64,000 bases of DNA from Gemmatimonadota bacterium (GTDB taxonomy: Bacteria > Gemmatimonadota > Gemmatimonadetes > Longimicrobiales > Gaopeijiaceae), in contig JAHEKN010000002.1 of NCBI GenBank assembly GCA_024638305.1, positions 1-64,000 on the forward strand. Reading direction: 5' to 3'. The translations under genes and the position numbers were made by a program. Positions 35,272-43,768 of the stretch are shown in pieces; within the stretch, counting starts at the first letter, position 1; the number at the start of each line of letters is the position of its first letter. A model generated the notes under the pieces. It was not told where the DNA came from. It did no database searches and was given only the letters and a program-made list of their open reading frames with translations.

Positions 35272-37908
35272 ATGACGCCCAACACCCACCGCGCCCTCGC
35301 CTGGCTACCGATTGCCACTCTGTTCCTGGGACCGGTCCTGGCGCCCAGCGCGACCGCCGGCCAGGAAGCGTCGCCGGTCGACCAGACCATCAAGAGCGAG
35401 CAGTTCGTGTCGCCGCAGACGGCACTCGCGGAAGCGGCTCTGGCCCCCCGCTGGCTGAACGTCACGCTCAACGAAGCCAACGCCGACCGATCGCTCTTCC
35501 TGAACGAGGTGGGGGACGGACCCATCTCGATGGAGCGATTCTCCAGGCCGTTCCACGAGCTCGGCGGGCTGTTCATCGACTACACCGCCAACCGGAACCG
35601 GAACCTGACGCGTCGGAGCAACGTGGCCATCGAGGTGATCTCTGGGGCGGACGGGTCCAAGGTGTCGCTCGAGATTCCCCGCAACGCCCGGGTGTCGAAC
35701 GCCACGTGGAGCCCGGACGGAACCAGGGTGGCGTTCTACGCACACACCCCCACCGAGACCCACATCTGGGTCGGGGACGCTCGGACGGGCCGGACGCGCC
35801 AGGTCACGCGCACGCCCGTGCTGGCCACCCTGAACACGTCGTTCGAATGGACGGAAGACGGGACCCGGATCGCGACGGTGCTCCTCCCTGAGGGACGTGC
35901 CCCCATGCCCGCCGCGCCGACGGTCCCACAGGGTCCCCAGGTCAAGGTGGCCGATACGGACGACATGAACCGGCTGCGCACGTACGCCAGCCTGATGGCG
36001 ACCCCCCACGACCGCGCGCTGCTCGAGTGGCACGTGACGGGGCAACTGGCGCTCATCCAGGTGGAAAATCGACGGGTCACCAACGTGGGAGCGCCGACCA
36101 TGGTGCGGAGCTTCGACGTCTCCCCTGACGGTCGCTGGATCCGGGTCACCCGCATGGTGAAGCCGTTTTCCTACGTCGTGCCGGTGAACAACTTCGGCCG
36201 AGTGGAAGAGGTTTGGGACCTTGCGGGGAACGTCGTCGCGGAGCTCGACGACTCGCCGCTCAACCTGGGCGTGCGCGGTCAGACGCCATCCGCACCGGGC
36301 GTCGGCGGGAGCGACGGTGACGAGAGCGGCCGGCGCGAGATCGCTTGGCGTCCCGACGGGCAGGGTTTGACATTCCTCGAACAGGACGCGCCGCCGGAGG
36401 ACGAGGAAGGGGCGCCGGAGCCGGCGGAACCGGAAGGCGAGCGCGCGCGGCGACCCGATCGCGTCATGCAGTGGCTGCCACCGTTCGACGAGGAAAGCCT
36501 TTCGGTCGTGTATGAGAACGACGGCCGCATCTCCGGACATCGGTACTCGGAGGACATGACCGTCCTGTTCGCGCGCGAGACCACGCGCGGCCGCGTCCAC
36601 CAGTTCGCGGTGGTCCTGTCGGAGCCGGACGGGAAGCACACGCTCGCCCGGTACGAGTCGGACGACGTGTATGCGAACCCGGGCTCTCTGGTGCCGACCC
36701 GGGGGCCGCTACCCACCGGCAGTCGCTTCGGGTTCGGCGGCGGGGGGGGACAAGCGGATACGCCGATCCTGCTCACGCCGGACGGCTCGGGCGCGTATCT
36801 CGTCGGCACCGCCTATGACGAGGACCCCGAAGACGTGGGACCCAGGACGTTCATCGACCGCGCCGACATCCGCACCGGCGAGAAGTCCCGCCTGTTCGAA
36901 AGCGACAACAACGGCGTCTTCGAGCGGGTGCTGGCCATCCAGGACATCGAGGAAGGGCGGCTGATCGTCTCCCGGGAGTCTCCCACGGAGATCGGGCAGT
37001 CCTACCTGCGCGGTGGCGGCGGGCTCACGCAGCTCACCCAGAATGTGGACTACACACCCGACCTGACCAACGCTCCGCGCGAGAGCTTCATCGTGGAGCG
37101 CCCGGACGGGTTCAAGTTCAAGGTCAATGTGACCCTGCCTCCCGGATATCAGGAGGGCACACGGCTACCCGCCATGTTCTGGTTCTACCCGCGCGAGTAC
37201 GCGGGCCAGGAAGAGTACGACGAGGGCGCCCGCACCTTCAACAAGAACCAGTTCCCGAACATGGGGACCCGTTCGATTCAGTATCTGGCGCGGCTCGGCT
37301 ACGCCGTGGTCGAACCCGACGCACCCATCGTGGGGCCCGACGGGCAATGGAACAACAACTACGAGAACGACCTGCGGAACAACCTGGCGGCGGCCATCGA
37401 CGAGGTGGACCGGCGTGGACTGGTGGACCGCCAGCGGATGGGAATCGGGGGACACAGCTACGGGGCCTTCTCGACCGCCAACGCCCTGGCGCATACGCCG
37501 TTCTTCAAGGCGGGGATCGCAGGCGACGGCAACTACAACCGGACGCTGACGCCCCTCAACTTCCAGCGCGAGCGCCGCGACCTGTGGGAGGCGCGGGAGA
37601 CCTATCTCAACATGTCCCCACTGCTGCACGCCAACAACATGACGGGAGCGCTGCTGCTCTACCACGGGATGGACGACCAGAACGTGGGAACTCACCCGAG
37701 TCACTCTCCGCGCCTCTTCCACGCCCTGAACGGGCTGGGCAAGACGGTGTCGATGTACCTCTATCCGTTCGAGGATCACGGGCCGGCCACTCGGGAGACC
37801 ATCCTCGATCTCTGGGCCCGCTGGGAGGCATGGCTCGACAAGTACGTCAAGAGCGCGGGCCCGGCGGAGGCCAGGGTCACGACAGACGCGGTGTCGAGCG
37901 GGCGCTGA
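35272..37908 (+). CDS. Exported S9-family prolyl oligopeptidase/glutamyl endopeptidase-like
   Basis: An 878-residue exported serine peptidase. The start at 35272 follows GGAGG and gives a signal peptide ending ATAGQE. Residues 60-550 form a TolB-like propeller. Residues about 600-870 are the alpha/beta-hydrolase domain, with nucleophile Ser729 in GIGGHSYGAFS, Asp801/802 in YHGMDDQN and His836 in FEDHGP. The LPAMFWFYPREY stretch and the NNNYENDLRNNL segment resemble chloroplast-type glutamyl endopeptidase (S9D) more than classical prolyl oligopeptidase. An acidic Glu/Pro insertion (about residues 375-395) lies between blades. It would degrade peptides outside the inner membrane. Confidence 0.9.
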   Translation: MTPNTHRALAWLPIATLFLGPVLAPSATAGQEASPVDQTIKSEQFVSPQTALAEAALAPRWLNVTLNEANADRSLFLNEVGDGPISMERFSRPFHELGGLFIDYTANRNRNLTRRSNVAIEVISGADGSKVSLEIPRNARVSNATWSPDGTRVAFYAHTPTETHIWVGDARTGRTRQVTRTPVLATLNTSFEWTEDGTRIATVLLPEGRAPMPAAPTVPQGPQVKVADTDDMNRLRTYASLMATPHDRALLEWHVTGQLALIQVENRRVTNVGAPTMVRSFDVSPDGRWIRVTRMVKPFSYVVPVNNFGRVEEVWDLAGNVVAELDDSPLNLGVRGQTPSAPGVGGSDGDESGRREIAWRPDGQGLTFLEQDAPPEDEEGAPEPAEPEGERARRPDRVMQWLPPFDEESLSVVYENDGRISGHRYSEDMTVLFARETTRGRVHQFAVVLSEPDGKHTLARYESDDVYANPGSLVPTRGPLPTGSRFGFGGGGGQADTPILLTPDGSGAYLVGTAYDEDPEDVGPRTFIDRADIRTGEKSRLFESDNNGVFERVLAIQDIEEGRLIVSRESPTEIGQSYLRGGGGLTQLTQNVDYTPDLTNAPRESFIVERPDGFKFKVNVTLPPGYQEGTRLPAMFWFYPREYAGQEEYDEGARTFNKNQFPNMGTRSIQYLARLGYAVVEPDAPIVGPDGQWNNNYENDLRNNLAAAIDEVDRRGLVDRQRMGIGGHSYGAFSTANALAHTPFFKAGIAGDGNYNRTLTPLNFQRERRDLWEARETYLNMSPLLHANNMTGALLLYHGMDDQNVGTHPSHSPRLFHALNGLGKTVSMYLYPFEDHGPATRETILDLWARWEAWLDKYVKSAGPAEARVTTDAVSSGR

Positions 37909-37930
37909 GGGCGCTCCGCTGACGGACGGG

Positions 37931-37953
37931 GTCGGCTCCCCTGCGGAGCCGGC
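37931..37953 (+). terminator. Candidate terminator hairpin after the S9 peptidase
   Basis: CGGCTCC and GGAGCCG pair perfectly around a CCTGC loop, and the stem extends by a G-U and a G-C pair. It starts 22 bases after the stop. There is no T-run, so termination strength is uncertain. Confidence 0.35.
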
Positions 37954-38030
37954 TCTGGGCGTCCAGTCCGCTACGGCCTCGCCGCAGCGCACATTCGGGC
38001 GTCCGAGCAAGGCGCCTTCCCGGAGTTCGC

Positions 38031-38231
38031 TCAGAACAGCCGCTTCATCTCGTCCAGATGGTCTTCCATGATCCGGGGTCGCCGTGCAGCTCGTGCATGA
38101 GCTCGAGCAGGAGCCCACGCGAGGGCGCAGACGCGAGTAGACCGCTCCTCCAGGCGATCCGCGGCAATCAGCACGAGGACCTTTCCGCAGTCGTGGAGTA
38201 GCCCCGCCAGGAACGCCCGCTCTTCCGACAC
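38031..38231 (-). pseudogene. HDOD/HD-domain remnant
   Basis: A 66-residue open frame starts MSEERAFLAGLLHDCGKVLVL, which matches the helix and HD signature (GLLHDxGKxL) of HDOD signalling domains. The similarity stops after about 30 residues. A shifted frame then reads LLLELMHELHGDPG, which looks like the next part of the same domain. The rest of the protein, with any output domain, is missing on both sides. I therefore read it as a decayed, frameshifted fragment. It sits in the 507-bp gap between the S9 peptidase and lpxA; nothing else was recognised in that gap besides the hairpin at 37931-37953. Confidence 0.5.
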
Positions 38232-38415
38232 TCAGGGGGAGGCTGGCGCCCGCGGCGCCTCGCGTACCCTTTCGATTGTCGGTCCGGTATCCGACGTTCT
38301 TGAACGCACGGGCCTTACCGACGGCCGTGAAGCCGCGCTGCGCCCTGGCCATTCGGCCGGCGCATCGCCTATTCTCGGGCGCCCTTCCAACCCCGAGGAC
38401 CTGTCGACCACCGCA

Positions 38416-39234
38416 ATGGCGATTCACCCGACTGCCGTCATCGATCCGGACGCCGCGATCGGCCAGGACGTGGACATCGGCCCGTTCAGCGTGATCGAGG
38501 CGGACACTAGCATCGGCGACCGGTGCCGGCTCCTGGGGGGGGTCACGGTCCGCCGGTACACGGAGATCGGGGAGGGCACAGAGATACACACGGGAGCCGT
38601 GCTCGGAGGGACGCCGCAGGACGTTGCGTTCGCCCCCGATACCGTGAGCCGCGTGCGCATTGGTCGCGACTGCAGAATCCGCGAGGGCGTGACCGTTCAC
38701 CGGGGCACCGGCGCCGACACGGAGACCGTCGTGGGCGACGGCTGCTTCCTCATGGCCAACTCGCACGTGGGACACAACGCGCGCGTGGGGAGCGGCGTGA
38801 TCCTGGTCAATGGCGCACTGCTGGCCGGCCACGTCGAGGTCGGGGACCGGGCGCTCATCTCCGGGAACGCTGTGGTCCATCAGTTCTGCCGGATCGGGCG
38901 GCTTGCGATCCTCTCCGGCCTCGCAGGGGTCAGCAAGGATCTGCCTCCGTTCTTCATGGTGCACGCGGCGGCCCCGAACCGGGTGGCGGCCATCAACACC
39001 GTCGGGCTGCGCCGGGCAGGATTCGCCGCAGCCGAGCGTACCGCCGTGAAGCGGGCGTTCCGGCTGCTCTACCGGAGCGGTCTGACGGTGACCGAGGCCG
39101 TTGCCGCAATGCGCGCCGAGCTCGACTCCGACGCCGTGCGCGAGCTCTCCGACTTCATCGAGACGTCGAAGCGGGGCATCTGCAGCTACATCAGGGAAGC
39201 GGCAGGCGGCGACGAGGCGGACGCCGAACGGTGA
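38416..39234 (+). CDS. lpxA: UDP-N-acetylglucosamine acyltransferase
   Basis: A 272-residue cytosolic left-handed beta-helix enzyme that catalyses the first step of lipid A synthesis, moving a 3-hydroxyacyl chain from ACP to UDP-GlcNAc. Hexapeptide repeats run from IHPTAVIDPDAAIG onward. The catalytic His is in ANSHVGHNARVG, and VVHQFCRIG plus KDLPPFFMV are typical. The C-terminal helical part (RTAVKRAFRLLYRSGL...) completes the usual LpxA length of 260-270 residues. It stands alone: lpxD, fabZ and lpxB, often neighbours, are absent from the window. A MBL-fold lipoprotein gene follows 155 bp downstream. Confidence 0.93.
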   Translation: MAIHPTAVIDPDAAIGQDVDIGPFSVIEADTSIGDRCRLLGGVTVRRYTEIGEGTEIHTGAVLGGTPQDVAFAPDTVSRVRIGRDCRIREGVTVHRGTGADTETVVGDGCFLMANSHVGHNARVGSGVILVNGALLAGHVEVGDRALISGNAVVHQFCRIGRLAILSGLAGVSKDLPPFFMVHAAAPNRVAAINTVGLRRAGFAAAERTAVKRAFRLLYRSGLTVTEAVAAMRAELDSDAVRELSDFIETSKRGICSYIREAAGGDEADAER

Positions 39235-39389
39235 ATCGGGCGTCGGGCCCGCGTCGTCGGTCCGGGCCGCAGGTCGAGGCGATTGACGGGCGGCACCGGC
39301 AAACTCCAACGTATCGGAGCACGACGGGCCGGCGGCACGTCCCGAAGTCCGTCGCGATCCCAACCCCTCCCCCGAGCCTCAAGGTCGAG

Positions 39390-40391
39390 ATGGCGAAGCG
39401 CTTCACCGCAGTGCTCGTGCTCGAGCTCGTGCTCACGGCCGTCGCTTCCTGCGGTCCCTCGGACGCGCCGGCGGAGCGCGCGCCCGCAGCCGCCTCGGCA
39501 GTGGCCCTGATTCGCACCGGCGATCCCGCTGCCCGCGGCTATACGGAGGCCGACTTCCCGCGGGTGCAGCAGCTGGCGGAGGGCGTCTACTCCTATGAGC
39601 AGCTTCGCTCGGCCGGCGATGAGCGCTTTACGACCGTCAGCCTGTTCGTGGTCACGTCCGCCGGCGTCCTCGTGGCGGACGGTCAGGGGAGCGTGGAAGA
39701 GACCGAGCGGCTGATCGCCACGATCGCCGGGATCACGGACCAGCCCATCACGCACGTGGTGATCTGCTCCGACCACGGGGATCACACCGCCGGCAACTCG
39801 GCCTTCCCCGATGACGCGGTCTTCCTGGCACATCCGACCTCCCAGGCCGCTCTCGAGAGCAGTGCGAACAACCCGAATCGCGGGGCCGACGCCCCACCCG
39901 TGGTGCTCGCCACCGAGCTGGTCCCGGACCGACGGACCATTCGGCTTGGAGGCATGGAGATCCAGGTGCTCTTCCTCGGGCGGGCCCACACGGGGGGCGA
40001 TCTACACGTCTATCTGCCGGCGGAACGGATCCTGTTCATGAGCGAGGCCTACCTGAACCGGGTCTTCCCGGCCATGCGGTCGGCGTATCCGTCCGAGTGG
40101 GTCGGGGTGTTGGAGCGAGCGCAAGCCATGGATGTCGACACCTACGTGCCGGGACACGGCTTCGTGGATCCGCCGGCGGTGCTCGCGGAGGAGCTCGAGA
40201 CCTACCGTGGGGCCGTGGCGTCGGTGATAGCGGAGGCCGGGCGCCTCCACGGGCTCGGCCTCGATGCCGACGAGGCCGTCGAGCAGGCGGACTTCGGAGA
40301 GCTCGAGGGCTGGACGTTGAGGTCGAGCCAAGGGCCGACGGCGGTGCGTCGCGTCTATCTGGAGCTCTCCGGCCAGCTACCGGGGAGCTGA
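39390..40391 (+). CDS. MBL-fold hydrolase lipoprotein
   Basis: A 333-residue lipoprotein with lipobox VASC at about residues 18-21. The metallo-beta-lactamase fold is shown by TTVSLFVVTSAGVLVADGQG, the metal-site loop SDHGDHTAGN, GRAHTGGDLHVYLP and YVPGHGFVDPP. The canonical loop is HxHxDH; here the first His is replaced by Ser (SDHGDH), so one zinc ligand is missing or altered. The substrate is unknown. Related periplasmic MBL proteins include quinoprotein-relay and SoxH-like forms. It starts 155 bp after lpxA and ends 11 bp before the CcdA gene, making it the first member of a redox-type group. Confidence 0.85.
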   Translation: MAKRFTAVLVLELVLTAVASCGPSDAPAERAPAAASAVALIRTGDPAARGYTEADFPRVQQLAEGVYSYEQLRSAGDERFTTVSLFVVTSAGVLVADGQGSVEETERLIATIAGITDQPITHVVICSDHGDHTAGNSAFPDDAVFLAHPTSQAALESSANNPNRGADAPPVVLATELVPDRRTIRLGGMEIQVLFLGRAHTGGDLHVYLPAERILFMSEAYLNRVFPAMRSAYPSEWVGVLERAQAMDVDTYVPGHGFVDPPAVLAEELETYRGAVASVIAEAGRLHGLGLDADEAVEQADFGELEGWTLRSSQGPTAVRRVYLELSGQLPGS

Positions 40392-40402
40392 CGGTCCCGC
40401 GC

Positions 40403-41149
40403 ATGCCCACGATTCTCGTCGCCGCCCTGGTCGCGCTCCAGATCGAGCCCGCCGGCGGCCTTTCCCAGGCGCTCAGCGGGAGCCCCCTGTTGGCGTTGGC
40501 CTTCCTGTTCGGGGCGGGCGTGCTCACCAGCCTCACGCCCTGCGTGTATCCCATGATCCCGATCACCGCCGCCGTGATCACGGGCACCGCCCGCGAGAAC
40601 CAGTCGCGCTGGCGGACGATGGGCCTCACGGGGGCCTATGTGGTGGGCATGGCCACGCTCTACGCCCTCCTGGGCATGGTGGCTGGCATGTCGGGCACGT
40701 TGTTCGGCACCGTGAGCGCCAGCCCTTGGGCGCTGTTCGCGATCGGCAACCTCCTGATCCTCTTCGCGCTGTTCATGCTGGACGTCTTTCCCGTGCCGGT
40801 GCCCAGGCGCGTGCTGGCCTGGGCGTCCGAGCGCGAGGGCGGCTCATACGGAGCGGTGTTCCTCCTCGGCGCCACGTCCGGCGTCGTGGCGGCGCCCTGC
40901 GGAGCCCCGGCGTTCGCGGTCGTGCTCACGTGGGTGGCGGCCACGCAGGCCGGGCTGATGGGATTCGTCTACCTGTTCGTGTTCTCGCTCGGCATGACCG
41001 CCCTGCTGGTCGCCGTCGGCCTCTCCTCGGGCGTGCTCGCCCGGCTGCCGCGATCCGGAGCGTGGATGGTGGGTATGAAGCGGCTGGCAGGCATCATCAT
41101 GATCGGTGTGGCCGAATACTACTTCATCAGGGCGGGCTTCAACCTATGA
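40403..41149 (+). CDS. ccdA: CcdA/DsbD-type transmembrane thiol transporter
   Basis: A 248-residue inner-membrane protein with about six to seven transmembrane helices. The two characteristic cysteines lie in SLTPCVYPMIPI (Cys47) and VVAAPCGAPAF, the pair that passes reducing equivalents from cytosolic thioredoxin across the membrane in the DsbD-beta/CcdA family. No soluble alpha or gamma domain is attached. The stop overlaps the next start as ATGA, so it is coupled to the TlpA-like gene. Together they form a module for reducing periplasmic disulfides, cytochrome c apoproteins or, in this context, a facing peroxiredoxin. Confidence 0.9.
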   Translation: MPTILVAALVALQIEPAGGLSQALSGSPLLALAFLFGAGVLTSLTPCVYPMIPITAAVITGTARENQSRWRTMGLTGAYVVGMATLYALLGMVAGMSGTLFGTVSASPWALFAIGNLLILFALFMLDVFPVPVPRRVLAWASEREGGSYGAVFLLGATSGVVAAPCGAPAFAVVLTWVAATQAGLMGFVYLFVFSLGMTALLVAVGLSSGVLARLPRSGAWMVGMKRLAGIIMIGVAEYYFIRAGFNL

Positions 41150-41676
41150 ACGGATCGAACGGCGGGACGTGGGCCGTGTTCGCGGTAGGGGCCGCGCTCC
41201 TGATCGCGCCATCGCCCCTTTCCGCCCAGGCCGGAGAGGGAGAGGTCGGCCCGCCGCTCGGAACGGTGGCACCGGGCGCGATGGTCGAGGATCTGGAGGG
41301 CAATCCGGTCCAACTGCTCGACTATGTCGCCGGCAAGCCCACCCTGCTGGAGTTCTGGGCCTCCTGGTGCGAGAACTGCGAGGCCCTGCAGCCGCAGCTC
41401 GACGAGATCCATGCCCGCTACCCGGACCGGATAAACGTGGTGGCGGTGGCGGTCGCGGTGGCGCAGTCACAGAGGCGGGTCCGGAGGCATGTGGAGGAGC
41501 ATGCGCCGGGCTACCCCTACCTCTGGGACGCACGGGGTGAGGCCGTCCGCGCGTACGAGGCCCTCACGACCTCCGTGGTCGTGCTGGTCGACGGCGACGG
41601 GAAGGTGGCCTACACCGGCGTGGGGTCGGGCCAGGACCTGGTCGGCGCCGTCGCCCGACTCTTCGGGCCGGGCTGA
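41146..41676 (+). CDS. TlpA-like periplasmic thioredoxin
   Basis: A 176-residue exported thioredoxin-fold protein. The signal peptide ends LSAQAG. The redox motif is WASWCENCEAL (Cys75, Cys78), and the fold continues with INVVAVAVAV, then TTSVVVLVDGDGKVAY, which carries a Ser-Val-Val in place of the usual cis-proline region (T-S/P). It starts within the stop codon of ccdA (ATGA) and probably takes electrons from CcdA. It converges on the peroxiredoxin gene 34 bp away, so the two products could meet in the periplasm. Confidence 0.87.
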   Translation: MNGSNGGTWAVFAVGAALLIAPSPLSAQAGEGEVGPPLGTVAPGAMVEDLEGNPVQLLDYVAGKPTLLEFWASWCENCEALQPQLDEIHARYPDRINVVAVAVAVAQSQRRVRRHVEEHAPGYPYLWDARGEAVRAYEALTTSVVVLVDGDGKVAYTGVGSGQDLVGAVARLFGPG

Positions 41677-41710
41677 ACCTGCCCACAGGCGCTGCGCCGT
41701 CGGGCGCGGA

Positions 41711-42307
41711 TCAGCCCGACGGCTCGGTCTGCTCGGGTGTCACCCTGTCGATGATGGCGCCCAGCTCCTCGTAAGCCGCCGGGTCCACCTGGTTGAACTG
41801 CGGGATCACCCCGGCGATCCGACCGTCCGGACCGACCACGATGACGGACCGGCTGTCCACCGAACGGCTTTCCCGAAGCCCTCCGCCGAACGCCACGTAG
41901 GTGCCACCGGAGTTCCCGGCATCGCTCGCGAACACGAACGGGAAGTCGAGGTCCTTGGCCCAGGACTGGAGGTCGGCTGCCGAGTCGTTCGAGACTCCGA
42001 CGAGGACCACGTTCTGTCCACCCTTGAAGAGGCTTGCGTACTGATCACGGTACGCTGTCATCTGAACCGTTCAGCCACGCGTCCTTGCGCGAAAGAAGAA
42101 CGCCAGCACCACGGTCTCGCCGCGGTAGTCGCTCAGGCGCACCGGCGCTTCCAGCAGCCCATAGCGGGTGGCTCCCGGCAGGGCGAAGTCGGGCGCCATC
42201 TCGCCTACTGCGAGTAGGCTCGCACCCCGTTCCTGCGCGGCAGCGGGCGCGAAGGACCAGGGAACCAGAGCCACCGCGAATAGACCGATCGCAATGAATC
42301 GGCGCAT
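41711..42307 (-). CDS. Selenocysteine-containing peroxiredoxin-like protein (in-frame UGA)
   Basis: A 198-residue exported AhpC/TSA-type peroxiredoxin if the in-frame TGA at 42071-42073 is read as selenocysteine (residue 79). A signal peptide (FAPAAAQ) precedes the domain. It reads APDFALPGATRYG, PVRLSDYRGETVVLAFFF, then TRG-[TGA]-TVQMTAYRDQY, and continues in the same frame with LVGVSNDSAADLQSWAKDL. Peroxiredoxins have their catalytic Cys exactly there (TxxCT). A conventional caller would see a 78-residue protein and a separate 116-residue one. A perfect hairpin follows the TGA (42036-42055). The ATG has GGAGG nine bases upstream. It faces ccdA-tlpA. A chance nonsense mutation is the alternative, but the downstream frame is fully conserved. 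Confidence 0.88.
42036..42055 (-). promoter_or_regulatory. SECIS-like hairpin in the peroxiredoxin mRNA
   Basis: GCGTAC and GTACGC form a perfect 6-bp stem around the 8-base loop CGTGATCA. The loop begins 21 bases after the TGA and has a G at its second position. Bacterial SECIS hairpins are known to sit about 16-37 bases after the UGA, with a small apical loop carrying a G in the first two positions, so this fits. Confidence 0.75.
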
Positions 42308-42425
42308 TCGGAGGGTCCTCCGTTTCGAGTCGACGGACACGGGAATGAGTCGGAATGGTGCCGCTTCGGTGGCGTCGGCGCCAGGGAGTCGCTGCGGACG
42401 GGACGCGAGACCCATCGACATCGCA

Positions 42426-42431
42426 TATACT
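42426..42431 (+). promoter_or_regulatory. Possible -10 element for the aminotransferase gene
   Basis: TATACT lies 39 bases before the ATG at 42470 in an otherwise GC-rich gap of 162 bp. No convincing -35 hexamer is seen, so this is a weak call. Confidence 0.3.
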
Positions 42432-42469
42432 GTGCAGCCCCATCCACCGACCGTCTGACGGAGCGCAGC

Positions 42470-43738
42470 ATGAACCCGACGAGCTCGAGCCTCGACGGCA
42501 GGGCTCTCTCCGCCCTCGTGCCGGCCTCGCGCCAGCGACCCGGCAACGATCCGATCTTCGCCCTGAACGCCGAGGCTCGGCAGCGGAGTGAGGCCGGCGA
42601 ATCCATTCTGAACGCCACCTTGGGCGTCCTGCTCGAAGACGACGGTCGCCTGGCGATCATGCCCTCCGTGGCAGAGGCCTTCCGGAACGTGCCGCCGGAG
42701 CGGGCCGCAGCCTACGCACCCATATCCGGGGACGCGCCGTTCCTGGCGGCGGTGATCGAGGACGCGGTGGGCGCGGGGCTCGCCGAAAAGGCAGTGGCCG
42801 TGGCCACGGCGGGAGCCACGGGAGCGGTCCACCACGCGATGGTGAACTTTCTCGAGCCCGGCCAGTCGGCGTTGCTCCCCGGATACTACTGGGGTCCGTA
42901 CGCCGTGATCGCGCAGCACGCCCGCCGGAGCGTGCGGACGTTTCGGATGTTCGGGGACGACCTCCGGTTCGACCTGGGCGCCTTCGAGGCCGGTCTGCAC
43001 GAGTCGATCGCGGAGCAGGGTCGAGCCACGGTGATGTTCAACTTCCCGTGCAACAATCCCACCGGCTACGCGCTGGACGACCGGGAATGGAGCGCCGTGG
43101 CCGACATGGTGCGGGAAGCGGGACGGCGGGCGCCGATCGCATTCCTGCTCGATCACGCCTACGCCAAGTTCGAGCCGGAGGGGGCGCCCGACTGGCTGCG
43201 CCATGTCCCGACCATGCTCGAGTCCGCCACCGTGCTCGTGGCCTGGACCGCCTCCAAGGCCTATGCGCAGTATGGCGCACGAGTCGGAGCAATCGTGGCC
43301 CTCCACCGGGACCCCGACGAGCGCCGCAGCCTGGCCAACGCGCTCAACTACTCCTGTCGGGCCACCTGGTCCAACTGTAACCACCTTGGCATCCTGGCGG
43401 TGACCGAACTGCTGACGGACCCCGGGTATCGGCGGCGCACGGAGGAGGAGCGCACCGTGCTCAAGGGTCTCCTCGACGATCGGGTCGCGGTGTTCAACGC
43501 CCAGGCCCGCCGCGCCGGCCTCCCCTACCCCAGGTACGAGAGCGGATTCTTCGTCACGGTGGTCACACCGGACGGGGAGGGCACGGCCGCGGCCATGCGT
43601 GACGATGGCGTGTTCGTGGTCCCGATGAGGCAAGGCGTGCGGGTGGCGCTCTGCGCGACGCCGGCCCACGCGGTGCCGCGAATCGTGGAGTCGTTGGCCC
43701 GGGGCGTAGCCGCGGCCGGCGGGACGCCCTCGGGCTAG
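42470..43738 (+). CDS. PLP-dependent aminotransferase, class I/II
   Basis: A 422-residue cytosolic enzyme of fold type I. The PLP Schiff-base lysine is Lys263 in TASKAYAQYG. Other marks are NATLGVLLEDDG (glycine-rich N-arm), the NFPCNNPTG motif that carries the Asn bonding the cofactor, and LLDHAYAKF for the Asp/Tyr pair. The sequence resembles aromatic or branched aminotransferases. The amino donor and acceptor cannot be set from the sequence. It is transcribed away from the peroxiredoxin gene, from a 162-bp shared upstream region. Confidence 0.9.
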   Translation: MNPTSSSLDGRALSALVPASRQRPGNDPIFALNAEARQRSEAGESILNATLGVLLEDDGRLAIMPSVAEAFRNVPPERAAAYAPISGDAPFLAAVIEDAVGAGLAEKAVAVATAGATGAVHHAMVNFLEPGQSALLPGYYWGPYAVIAQHARRSVRTFRMFGDDLRFDLGAFEAGLHESIAEQGRATVMFNFPCNNPTGYALDDREWSAVADMVREAGRRAPIAFLLDHAYAKFEPEGAPDWLRHVPTMLESATVLVAWTASKAYAQYGARVGAIVALHRDPDERRSLANALNYSCRATWSNCNHLGILAVTELLTDPGYRRRTEEERTVLKGLLDDRVAVFNAQARRAGLPYPRYESGFFVTVVTPDGEGTAAAMRDDGVFVVPMRQGVRVALCATPAHAVPRIVESLARGVAAAGGTPSG

Positions 43739-43768
43739 CCGACGCGAGCCCGGCCCGCGGCCTGGCCC

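Noticed and set aside
38031-38234. TGA directly before the HDOD fragment as a selenocysteine codon
   Set aside because: HDOD domains have no catalytic Cys here and the upstream sequence is not coding-like; decay is the simpler reading.
37165-39363. 732-residue minus-strand open frame opposite the S9 peptidase end and lpxA
   Set aside because: It covers parts of two clear plus-strand genes and is rich in His/Arg/Val without domains; an antisense shadow.
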